From: Cheilinus undulatus
Taxonomy: Eukaryota; Chordata; Actinopteri; Labriformes; Labridae
Direction of reading: 5' to 3'
DNA: 64,000 nucleotides
Assembly: GCF_018320785.1 (NCBI RefSeq)
Contig: NC_054873.1
Span: 35,563,196 to 35,627,195, forward strand
The translations under genes were made by a program, and so were the position numbers. The notes beneath the pieces were generated by a model. That model searched no databases. It was not told where the DNA came from and saw only the letters and a list, made by a program, of their open reading frames with translations. Below, one piece after another: positions 27,801-45,857 of the stretch. Position 1 is the stretch's first letter, and each line of letters opens with the position of its first letter.

Positions 27801-30229
27801 AGACTTTCATTGTCTCAGTACATTATTATGCAGGGGGTGTTGTGTAACAGCACCACTGTTACAAGGGATTCAGCTTTTTTTTAAAACCGGGCCATGTTTA
27901 ACATACTTTGGGGTCTAAATGACTAAAAGGTTTAAAACTGCTGTAGTAGACGGCTTTAGTCGCCAGTCACAAAAACAGGATGTAATGGATGCAACATAAT
28001 CCTTTGGACAAATGTGGTTTATTAAAGAGAGTCCATTTAAGGTGTTTGTTTTTGTCACTGACCACACAGACGGTTCTCACAGAATTATAGAAAAGATCAT
28101 GTGGAGAAAACAGTGCACGCTGTTTTTACAAAACCCGCTTCAAAGCTAACTTAGTTATTAAAAACTGAATCTGTTTTAAAAGTCTTTTTTTACCACAAAC
28201 ATTTGAAATGAGGGACTGGCTAAAAAATACAAAATTACCAACATGTTGAGTGACTAATAATAATAATAATAACTTTATTTGTATAGCACTTTTAAAAACA
28301 TGGGTTTACAAAGTGCTTTGACAAGTGCAGAAGCAAGCAGAAGAACAAAGCAACAACCCAAAGAAAAGATAAGAAGACAGAACGTGACATGCAGACAACA
28401 TCAGCAGAATCCACACAATTAAAGAAACTAAACAGGAATATGGATGAGATAGTAATTCATCAATATACATACTACTAGAGTATGGACTACTAGAGACTTC
28501 AGCGTTATTTAAGTTAGCCTAATGTCAGTGCGTTTACATTCAGGTCACACAGGTTCACCCACACACCTGCCATTCTTAACCCCTTCTCTCTCTCTCTCTC
28601 TCTCTCTCCCTCTCTCTCTCCAGGTTGCACCTTGAACAGACAGGATGTCCGTCTGACGCTGCACTATGAGAAAGGCTTCACTGTAACTAGGGAGCCAGTA
28701 GAACCTACAGGGGGCGCCGTGCTGTACAGATACCCTTATGAGAAGCTGAAAATGTCGGCCGATGACGGAATCCGGAATCTTTACCTCGACTTTGGAGGTC
28801 CAGAGGGAGAAATGGTGAGTTCAGAGTAGATGATGTGGAGCAAGGTTGTTATAGTTGACTAAAACTAACTAAATAACTAAAACTTAAATTCAAAAATCAT
28901 TTTAGATAACTGAAACTAAATGAAAACTAAGCTTTACCAAAAAAACGAAAACTAACTAAACTGTATAGGGCACTCACAAAACTAACTAAAATAAAATAAA
29001 AATGGAGACAAATATCCTTAGTTTAAGTCTTTGACACAACCATACTGACTGGCACCGACACCCAAGTCTGGAGCGTGTAAAATTGCCTGATCTGATTGGT
29101 TAAGACTTCACACAGTGGTAGTTTTATGTCTGGAGCTGTATTCAAACATCATCTTTAAGTAAATAAAATGATGAGTGAAGAGTAGCCTGTTTTGATATGT
29201 TTTTAAAAATGTATGACACTGACTTAGCCCCAACATCTATCTATAAAAGGCTAAAACTAATAAAAACTAAACTAAAACAAAGCATTTTTTGCAAAATTGA
29301 AACAAAACTAGACTAACAAACCAGTAGTCAAAGCTAATAAAAACTAAACTGAAATCAAGCACTGAAAGTGAAAACGAAATAAAAATAAAAATAAAAAATA
29401 AAAATAAAAATCCAAAACTATTATAATGTTGATGTGGAGAAAATCTAAATGTAATATTGTTCAGACACAATCACATGATTTAACACCTTGTAAATTAATT
29501 TTATGCTACAACAACAGATTGTTGGAAAGTTCAGTTTGTGAGCAAAACTTTGTGGATCTTTAACAATCTGCTAAATGGGGAAAATATGTGAAAACCTGAA
29601 AATGTAGGGATTACAAATGAAATTGTTTTAAACCTTAGATGATGTCTTCATATTTCCAGCAAGGAAAATGCAGAAAGTTGTCACAGTATATGATCTGGAA
29701 GCACAAACTTTCCAATATTTTTGCTTTGTAACTGGTTTAGATAAATATGTAGTCACTTGAATCACCTTTCTTCTCCACTATAATGCTCAGTTTAAACCAG
29801 ACTTGACCATGTCTACATGCTTAAAAGCACTGGTTGCTGCCATGTGATTTGCTGATTAGATATTTGCTTTAATAAGCAGGATGGTTTCCTTAAAAACTAC
29901 TATACATCTTTTATCAAACTACATATTCTATCAACAGCATAAACTATTTTAGATATTTTAAATATTTTGTTATTTTTTAATTTAAAAAGTTTCAAAGTGA
30001 ACAGATTTGTGGGTGTCATGTATTTTATTACAGCAACATTTTACAGTTTCTAACATCCTTCTGTCTCTCTGCCATGCCCCCTGCTGATTTCTCTTTCCAT
30101 TTCCTCCCTCACTTCCTCCCTCCTTTAATCCCACAGGTGTTTGACCTCCACTCTGGCCCAAAGCCGGTGGTTTTCGTCCTCCACTCCTTCCTGTCGGCCA
30201 AGCTCACTCGCATGGGCCTGCTGACGTGA
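9831..30229 (+). CDS. sntb2: Beta-2-syntrophin, exons 2-7 (5' partial)
   Basis: An adaptor of the dystrophin-associated complex at the membrane skeleton. Six coding exons: 9831-10047, 13812-14022, 22332-22474, 23188-23384, 28624-28814 and 30137-30229. All have GT-AG borders and compatible phases, giving 349 codons plus stop (GLLT then TGA). The start is the end of the PDZ region (KYIREVSP). The second half of the split PH1 domain follows ([17 protein letters not shown] to [13 protein letters not shown]). The PH2 domain runs from HIGWLAEQ to IIKEVS. The C-terminal syntrophin-unique domain ([44 protein letters not shown]) binds dystrophin/utrophin in the family. The [11 protein letters not shown] stretch and overall match favour SNTB2 over SNTB1 or SNTA1, as does vps4a next door, which is the human SNTB2 neighbour. 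The first exon (N-terminal PH1 half and most of PDZ) is left of the window. The first bases TG of exon 2 complete a split codon. Confidence 0.95.
10772..11939 (+). mobile_element. Tc1-like element with long inverted repeats, internally deleted
   Basis: The left end (about 10773, ACAGAGCATTTGGAGAGTGTTC) is mirrored by the right end (AGTATTCAG reversed, CCAAATGCATTGTGT, to 11939), flanked by TA dinucleotides. Long inverted arms pair 10773-10980 with 11476-11552 plus 11845-11939. The interior keeps only the 5' part of a Tc1-type transposase region (around 11290-11460) and lacks the catalytic DDE part. A second copy of the same left terminus begins at 63885 at the far end of the window. The right arm is interrupted by a tailed insert at about 11553-11844. 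Confidence 0.8.
11553..11844 (-). mobile_element. Short retro-insert with poly(A) tail, reading minus strand
   Basis: The right inverted arm of the surrounding Tc1 element is interrupted after GATTAATGAGAA and resumes near AAGTTTTTTTCAACTG. The insert begins on the plus strand with about 20 T, that is, a minus-strand poly(A) tail. It carries a short minus-strand frame ending near QIADN in one frame and HFQI in another. A 5'-truncated LINE insertion is the likeliest explanation. No clear target duplication can be seen because the flanks are A/T-rich. Confidence 0.5.
12001..13811. other. sntb2 intron 2, rest
   Basis: No gene recognised. It contains a G homopolymer of about 11 near 12283 and an AT-rich (TTTAT)n stretch at about 13488-13530. 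The acceptor of the next coding exon is at 13811/13812. Confidence 0.5.
14023..14886. other. sntb2 intron 3, 5' part
   Basis: AT-rich intron following the donor GTATCT at 14023. There is no repeat or gene that I can name. Confidence 0.45.
14887..15642. repeat. Long imperfect fold-back (inverted-repeat) element
   Basis: The left arm (about 14887-15115) and right arm (about 15373-15642) are reverse complements over most of their length. CAATTACCT at the left edge pairs with AGGTAATTG at the right. GAATAAGGTGG (about 14939) pairs with CCACCTTATTC (about 15570). GGAAGTATTTACC pairs with a GTAAATATTTCC stretch. TATTTTACCC...AAGCCTAACCC (about 15080) pairs with GGGTTAGGCTTAGGGTAAAATA (about 15390). 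The transcript could fold into a hairpin of about 750 nt. Probably a non-autonomous DNA transposon of unassigned class. It has no coding capacity. Confidence 0.72.
15643..18950. other. sntb2 intron 3, middle; nothing recognised
   Basis: Mixed-composition intronic sequence. Open frames on either strand stay under about 100 codons and show no domain. There is no tandem repeat or clear transposon end apart from short AT-rich tracts. Confidence 0.45.
18966..19490. mobile_element. Non-autonomous inverted-repeat element with flanking direct repeat
   Basis: The termini are AACCTGACATGCCAGATGGAT at the left and the reverse complement of AACCTTGCAAAGCAGATGGAT at the right. They are bounded by a direct repeat, ACTGAAGGTCT at 18955-18965 and ACTGAAGGTCCT at 19491-19502 (one indel). 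A truncated relative occupies about 37648-38075 in vps4a intron 5, and a more distant one about 4940-5345. The 18966 and 37648 copies share a GGGCCAATCAGAGCAACAAA block and a TGCTTGCTTACGTCACGACTC-like block. The interior does not encode a transposase. A hAT-like origin is inferred from the size of the duplication. Confidence 0.72.
19822..20350 (+). mobile_element. Dispersed element starting CAGTGTTAATTTCGTTGACT
   Basis: It is rich in GACTAAAACTA-type phrases. Its sharp left edge, CAGTGTTAATTTCGTTGACT, occurs reverse-complemented as the right edge of another copy at about 32330-32818 (AAGGAAATTAACACTG). The right edge of this copy is worn, and no matching terminal repeat is found near 20350. 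Likely a non-autonomous DNA transposon. Class not assigned. Confidence 0.6.
20391..20718. mobile_element. hAT-like non-autonomous element (about 330 bp)
   Basis: The left terminus CAGTGGTTCCCATCCTG is mirrored at the right by TTGGGAACCAATT. The flanks TTCTAAAC (20383-20390) and GTCTAAAC (20719-20726) match at 7 of 8 bases, the duplication length of hAT transposons. The interior is AT-rich and non-coding. Confidence 0.7.
21291..22331. other. sntb2 intron 3, 3' part
   Basis: AT-rich with no recognised gene or element. It contains an A/T dinucleotide-rich patch near 22070-22090 and ends with the acceptor CTCCTTCAG before exon 4. Confidence 0.45.
23430..23600 (-). repeat. Dispersed repeat containing GAGATCTACATGTGACT
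   Basis: This stretch is about 80% similar by eye to the reverse complement of 31866-32015. Shared phrases include AAACACTGAGATCTAC, ATTAGAAAGTTTTTCACCTCTTTC (with small changes) and TAGAAATGTTGGAATA. The two copies therefore form an inverted pair about 8.3 kb apart, flanking sntb2 exons 6 and 7. Element class is unknown. Confidence 0.6.
23983..24270. mobile_element. Small inverted-repeat element, possibly piggyBac-like
   Basis: The left edge TAACCCTTTAAAGCC and right edge ACAGGGTTAA are short inverted termini around an AT-rich, non-coding interior of about 270 bp. TTAA at the right edge and a degraded TAA at the left would fit a piggyBac-type TTAA target. This is inference from the edges alone. 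Confidence 0.4.
24271..25981. other. sntb2 intron 5, middle
   Basis: No gene recognised. About 24430-24560 resembles a fragment of the family at 8226 (GATATCAGTATTGG-type phrases), but this is weak. The remainder is featureless intron. Confidence 0.4.
25990..26673. mobile_element. Inverted-repeat element with 8-bp target duplication
   Basis: The left terminus CACTGTAAAGCTGAACAAGTTAA and right terminus AAGTTAACACAACTCATTTTTAACAGTC are imperfect inverted copies. They are flanked by GTCAGCTG (25982-25989) and TTCAGCTG (26674-26681), a match at 7 of 8 bases, which fits a hAT-type insertion. The interior is non-coding, with GTAGTAGTAATTTTAGTA-like internal repetition. Confidence 0.65.
26682..28258. 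other. sntb2 intron 5, 3' part
   Basis: The longest open frame (27471-27884, plus) has no recognisable domain, low complexity in its middle and no splice-site logic tying it to sntb2. I do not call it a gene. No transposon end is recognised. Confidence 0.45.
28259..28345 (+). repeat. (AAT)n with conserved dispersed-repeat tail
   Basis: TAATAATAATAATAATAA runs directly into CTTTATTTGTATAGCACTTT and CAAAGTGCTTTGACA, a combination seen widely in fish genomes as the end of a retroposed element. Only this terminal part is recognised here. Confidence 0.5.
28585..28622 (+). repeat. (CT)n microsatellite serving as polypyrimidine tract
   Basis: An almost pure CT repeat, with one CCC interruption, runs straight into the CAG acceptor of sntb2 exon 6 (exon begins at 28624). 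The microsatellite is therefore the polypyrimidine tract for this splice site. Confidence 0.9.
28844..29432. mobile_element. Dispersed AAAACTAAAC-rich element in sntb2 intron 6
   Basis: The left edge GTTGTTATAGTTGACTAAAAC and the right edge CCAAAACTATTATAATGTTG are imperfect inverted copies around an interior rich in AACTAAAACTAA phrases and an (AAAAT)n patch near 29385-29410. Non-coding. Probably a DNA-transposon derivative. Confidence 0.55.
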
Positions 30230-31674
30230 AACAACAAACTACAGCAGCGTTAACTCAAAGACTGGGCCAAGGCACAGCAAGGGAGACGCTCCCTAAATGA
30301 TGATTCTGGTGGATGTTTTTATATTTTGTTTTTTATTCTTCCTTTTTGCAGCAGAGGAAAGAGTCCAGTGGGGCTGCTGGGAAGATTTAACCCACAATGT
30401 GTACTGTTGATTGTCTTAAAAATGTGCCTTCTTTCAACAATGGGGTCAGGTGAAGGGATATACCAGGCTCTTTGCTTGAAGTCACAACATGTTAGGAGAC
30501 ATTTACAAAAGATAGCTTCTAACAATCAGATTACTGTTCATCTGGTTATGATAAAGAAAATATAAGCCAAGGCAATGTGTTGTTCTTATTAGCAGAGCAC
30601 TTCAAGCAAAGTGTTGCTGACTCAAGTAAAGGAAAAGAAGGATTTTTTAGACAGTTAATCCATGGCGAAGCACAGACTGGTGAATATTTCCTGTTTTTGA
30701 TGCCTATCATTCCATGACAGCCTTCCAGTGTACTTTTAATGTCTGCGTGTGTCAGAGTGTTGACATGTGAGAGAAAGAGGCTGTTTTAGAGTCAGAATGC
30801 AGTTCATTGAGATTGAGATTGTTTGAATGAAACAAAGTGAGTCTTTCTTCTACACGCTTCTGTTGGCTTGATAGTGTGCCTAATAGACTCACCTTTTAGC
30901 ACATTATCCTAAACTATTGTTATTATCAGGATTGCCAACTGTGCCTTTCTCCATGTAGTCAAAGACTTTGTAATTTTTTCTTTTTTATTCTACACAATAA
31001 GAGAATTTCAAGTTTCCGAACATACACAAGCAATAGTATTACTCTTAAAGTGTAAACTGTGTTATTCCGTTTTTATTATTTGTTTTTTATAAGTGTATAT
31101 CTCATGATAGCATGACTTCCTGACATTGACCTCTGTATCAGATGATGGTATATGACCTGATCGTGTGCTACTTCCTCTTATTGACCTACACTACCACATT
31201 GCCATCTCAGTGTCACTATCATCACATTCCACTCTGCATGAGATTACTCCTGTTACCATTCATCCATTCATACAGCAGCTTTTCTCTGACTGAAGACTGT
31301 TTGACAAGTCAGGTCATCAAACAACACAGCCTACTATTGTGTTTTAATGATCCTGCAGGAACATCACTGAACATGTTTCCTTACATAGTCCCCTCAGAAA
31401 GCACATAAGAGTTTGACAAATTATCTTTGCTCCAGGTCCACTTTCTTGCTTTTGTGCTGAGCTTTCAGGCTCCTCTTATAGTCTTTGCTCAGTTTTCTAT
31501 AAAACAGCTGAATAAGAAACATGAACCAGAATCAATCCAATTATGTTCAGAGCAGAAAAATATGTAATTGAATGTTGTATATTTAGTCAGATATATATCT
31601 GATCAGGCTTGCTAAGAAGAGGATGTGGCATAGTTGCAGTTTGGCCTGGTAGAAATCCAATCCACTGAAGTCTG

Positions 31675-32060
31675 AAGCTACATTCACACTGCAGCTTAAA
31701 GTGACACAAATCTGATTTGTTTGTTTGTTTTTGCTCAGCGACAGTAGCTGATTTTTTTTCTGACAGTGTGAACAACACAATTCACACTGGATCTGATCTT
31801 TTCATATTAGTTTCAGGCCACTTTCAAATGTGGCACTAAATCAGATGCCTATCTGATATTTGGAATTGAAAGAGGTGAACAACTTTCTAATGGTCTAAAT
31901 CAAAAATTCTGTTACACGTAGATCTCAGTGTTTTCACATCTTTACCACAACCTTATTCCAACATTTCTAGTGTGTTTAGGCACATAGTTTGGATTTAACT
32001 TTACAGGGACTTTAAGCATTAAGGCCTCAGTTTGAACGTAGCCTTAAGCTGCAGTTTGAA
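31675..32060. repeat. Inverted-repeat element with a nested dispersed repeat
   Basis: The left edge AGCTACATTCACACTGCAGCTTAA and the reverse complement of the right edge (GGCTACGTTCAAACTGAGGCCTTAA) are imperfect inverted repeats. The second half (31866-32015) is the inverted partner of 23430-23600. Either the element carries that block as its core or it was inserted there. Confidence 0.5.
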
Positions 32061-32329
32061 ATAATGTCCATTGAAATGATCAGAGGTGTTTGAAGATAAT
32101 GTCTGTCAGGTTTATTGTGATAAGTCAAACTTTGATACATTACTAGAAAAAAAAATTTTAAATGTCAGTATCTGTTTTGGTACTAGGGCAACAAAAATAG
32201 GCCCCACGCATCAAAAGGGTGTTGTCATGTTTTGAAGTGACAAAATTGCTTGGAACTCCTATACTTTGTCTTGATTGCTATTAACTTTGGAAGATATTTT
32301 TAATTTAACATCAGTCTATAGATTAAAAT

Positions 32330-32818
32330 GTTCATTATTTTTATTCACAATTAAGTCATTCACTCTTCTAAGTTTTAGTCTGGTTTTACTCAAAAAAAAG
32401 TATTTTGACATTTAAGTCCATAGATAGTCCTTATATTTTAGTATTTACTTTAAGTCAGAACAGTTGTTTTCTTTGTACTAATGTAATCACACAAATTATT
32501 AAATGAATATCAACGTAAAAGACCCTTATTAATGCACAATCAACACTTTGCAAGAAAAAATACTGACATATTTTGAATGCACTCTCACCTCATCTCTGCT
32601 TGTGTTTTGACAATATATATGCACAGTGGATATATATCAGTGTCACTTTTAATGTCCAACAGTCTAGCACTGATGTTATTGTCTCATTTTAGTCTCTTGA
32701 ATGATTTTTACCATCAAAGATCTATTTTTGCTGGTCTTAGTCTTGTCTTCCTCATGGAAAAAGGTACAAAACAAACATTTTAGTCATATTTTAGTCAAGG
32801 AAATTAACACTGTTCCAC
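32330..32818 (-). mobile_element. Second copy of the CAGTGTTAATTTC element
   Basis: The right edge (AGTCAAGGAAATTAACACTG) is the reverse complement of the sharp left edge at 19822. The interior has reversed TTTTAGTCT / CTTAGTCTTGTC phrases matching GACTAAGACTA there. The left limit is uncertain. Confidence 0.55.
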
Positions 32819-34239
32819 AAAAACATCGGCAAAATTTGCTACCTAAATGTTACCAACATATCTGTGCAAGTTAGAAATCGTGCCAATAGTTGCTTGCAAT
32901 TTTTGATGGATTTCGCACCCTCCCTTTGCACCTGTCGCAAGAGACAGATGTCATTTTCTTAACGCTTTAGTGCTTTTCAGCAGTATCGATTATTTAACTA
33001 ACATAGATTCTATCATTATTATATTATTGTTAACCAAAAAGTAACCAAGTTCTGACCGTTTTAAAACCTTAATTGTTGCTGTCAACTGTGAATGTTTATC
33101 TTTCTCTGACAATTTCCCATTAAAGTTGTTTGGATTTAGTCTAGAGCACCTGAAAAAAGTTTGTAAATGGACCTGGGGTAAAATTTTATTTGTCAAACTT
33201 GTCTTCCAAAGCAACAAGCTTTAACCCTATTAAGACAACTTGTAAAATAATCTACATCTAGCGAATACTGTCAATAGTAAGTTCAATTTTCCTGCATTAG
33301 GTGTATGTTTTTAATGTTAAGTTAAAAATGGCTAAACTAATTCTAAATCATTCCTCCAAATTATCGGTTCAGCCCAGTGCCTGTGAAGACTTTACTCATT
33401 AATGAGGTCATCATGACAGTAGTGAAATATTTTCATAACCTTCACATGCATGTTTCTGAAGTGACCCCTCAATAGATCCTTTGTTTTATTTTGGGCCTCA
33501 AACAATGCAGTGTTGTGTAGCAGGAAAACAAGATAACCCCTCTGTCCTCCAGTAAAGGACACAGCAACCAATCTGGACTCTGATGATGTCCTTCTGATAT
33601 TGAATTATATTTTGGTCTTTTTATTGAAGATGAATAGTGTATCCATGTAGTTTCTATATCTATATAGGTCATTTTTAAAGCTGTAGTTAATGAGAGGCTG
33701 TGCTAAAGGAGAAGCAGGCTTTTTTGCTTCCCTTAAAACATGTACAAGGGCGGTTTGAGTTATATTTAACCTCCCATAAACTCTTGTTCCTTCAACATTT
33801 CAAGCAATGCTTTGTGTCCATCATTTCATGTCAATCATGTTTCTGCACAGATCTGATTTCTGTTACGTTGGTCAGCTTTTAACAAGTTCCACACCATTCC
33901 TCTTTCAGATTAATGCACTAACCTTTGAAACCCCTTCAAATCTTTGAATGTACACTTTCGGTTCCTCCTCTTTGAGGTCATTTAATCCTACTTTCCCCTC
34001 TGTTCTGAACTCATGTCTATCCTGTCTATGCAAAGCAATGCTTCAAAGAAGAGGTTTTAAACCAAAGGTAATATGTCCGTGGCAGCTTGCGTCCAACACA
34101 ATCCTTGAACTGAAAAGTTTAAAAAAAAGTGCTGCTGCTGCAAAAATTCAGTCATATGCAAAGTATTTTAGGCATCCTTCCAAGATACAGTTCACAATGT
34201 ATGATAGCAGTGTAATAATCTCTGATGTAAATATCTATA

Positions 34240-34245
34240 AATAAA
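34240..34245 (+). promoter_or_regulatory. Candidate polyadenylation signal for sntb2
   Basis: AATAAA about 4.0 kb after the stop codon and 1.6 kb before the vps4a start, in a region otherwise without strong competing signals. Position alone is the evidence. Confidence 0.3.
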
Positions 34246-34381
34246 ACTGTTACAAATAACAGGTTAATGTGTGGTTTATGACGGTATTTTTTGTCAAGAT
34301 AATTTTTTACTTTATTTTGTTTAGTGCAGAATCTGTTTTATATTGTGTTGTGCCCTCATTTTTGCTTCATAAATGCAGAGA

Positions 34382-35252
34382 TTGAAAAAGTACAAGACTA
34401 CTGTAATTAAGTAAAAATACATTTACTTTGGTTAAAAGCTACTAAAGTAAAAGTGGAATAACTGGTCTGTAAATCTACTCAAGTAAAAGTAAAAAGTAAG
34501 TCATTTAAAATTTACTCAAAGCACTGAAAAGCTACTTTTGATGCCCATCGGGCTTCTACAGTGAAATTTAATCTTTCCCTTGACGTGTAATTACAGATAA
34601 TGAATATGGATCTCCCAGCAGGTTGTTTATTATAAGGCTCGACTCAACCTAAAGTAAAATGCAACAGCTGTTTTGGGATGAAATTTGGAATCACTCGCTG
34701 TGTGCTACTGACCATCATGTGTAATTCAAACCAAACTACTGGCTGTTTTCTTGTTGGCAGAAAGTTTGGACCTCCTCATTATGTCTAAAGTGTTTTATAT
34801 ACACAAAATACTAAGTAAAAGTAAAGAACTATTTTTAAAGAATTCTCAAAAAAATATGAATCCACAAAAAGCCATGCAATTACAGTAATTTGAGCAAATG
34901 TAATTTGTTTCTTTCCAGCCCTCAATAAATGCCCTGTTTAATATATGCATCCTGATACTTCATGAATAAGGCTTGCAACAATGCAATAGTTGAAGATCTG
35001 CTAAAGAGACCCTGCTCCAGGGTTAAGGATGTGAAACATGGTTATAGGGCTTATAATATTCCATTGCTTCTCTGTTTTCTTTTCTAAAAACATTTCTTTT
35101 TACAAAATCTGTAAGGGTGTTAGACTTCACTGAGGCAGCCCATTCTGTAGCTGTGCCACGACCCAGGCTTGCATCTAACCCTGACTAGCACTAAGGTACA
35201 AGAGCCAATTCAGTGCTACTTTGACTTAAATACTGAAGTCTTGTACTTTTTC
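34382..35252. mobile_element. Inverted-repeat element with GAAAAAGTACAAGACT termini
   Basis: GAAAAAGTACAAGACTACTG at the left is mirrored at the right by CAGTATTTAAG on the minus strand and TCTTGTACTTTTTCC on the plus strand. The interior shares AAAGTAAAAGT, CTGTAAATCTACTCAA and AAACTACTGGCT phrases with a second copy at about 62470-62860. Non-coding. DNA-transposon derivative by inference. Confidence 0.65.
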
Positions 35253-35589
35253 CACCACTGGTTATTATTATTATTATTATTATCATCATTATTTATTTAT
35301 TTATTCTTCTAAATTGATATTAAAGAGAGGTGCTTTTAAAGTTTTAGTAGATCACCAGTCAAAGCACTAGGTGGCGGCAATGACTTGGTAGAAGCGTCTG
35401 TATGTTGTGAAACTGGAGAAAACTGAATATAAATGATAAATAAACTGAATGTATGAATATAACAATTTAAATATTTTAAATCAAAGCCTAAAAAAGACTT
35501 AGTAATAAAAACATATTTGGACTGTAAACACATTAATTCTTGTCTTTTCAAAGGTAAATGACACTCCACTACACCAGTATATTTTGAAA

Positions 35590-35832
35590 GCATCAACCGG
35601 AAGTGACGTCTCCTCGGCTAGCTACTCGCTAGCCGCAGTGTTGTTGCTGTGGTTTTGTAAGGTCGAGGCAGAGCTATCACACTTGCTAGCAAACGTAATA
35701 GCCACGGTTTTGTCATGTCAAGATCAGCCTGCCCCCTCACCACATAAGGCTATTAACGAGCTCTTGAAACATCCACTTTTGGGGAGGGTCAGAGGATAGT
35801 AATCTGGGCGGAGAGCAAAAGAGGGAGATGAA
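35590..35832 (+). promoter_or_regulatory. vps4a: vps4a promoter and 5' UTR
   Basis: There is no TATA box. An ETS-type site joined to a cAMP-response-like site (CCGGAAGTGACGTC, about 35597-35610) lies about 230 bp before the start codon, a pattern common in housekeeping promoters. The local sequence is richer in G+C and CpG than its surroundings. Just before the main start lies ATGAAATGA: a two-codon upstream frame (35828-35836) whose TGA overlaps the main ATG (35833-35835). The transcription start is not determined. Confidence 0.6.

Positions 35833-45857
<10,025 letters not shown>

Larger units (their letters stand above)
30230..34381 (+). other. sntb2 3' untranslated / downstream region
   Basis: Downstream of the sntb2 stop codon there is no further coding exon. 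Beta-2-syntrophin transcripts have long 3' UTRs in other vertebrates, so much of this may be transcribed. A clean AATAAA occurs at 34240-34245. Two transposon-like repeats (31675-32060 and 32330-32818) lie inside, so a UTR that reached 34.26 kb would carry them. The true 3' end cannot be fixed from sequence. Confidence 0.4.

Noticed and set aside
27471..27884. 137-codon open frame in sntb2 intron 5
   Set aside because: No domain, Phe-rich low-complexity middle, no splice sites in phase with sntb2, and no neighbour supporting a separate gene.
33948..34244. 98-codon frame downstream of sntb2
   Set aside because: No domain and no splice signals. It ends at the candidate polyadenylation site and looks like chance in a UTR or intergenic stretch.
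35584..35799. 71-codon frame upstream of vps4a
   Set aside because: It covers the promoter motifs and begins before any plausible transcription start. GC-richer sequence alone keeps it open.
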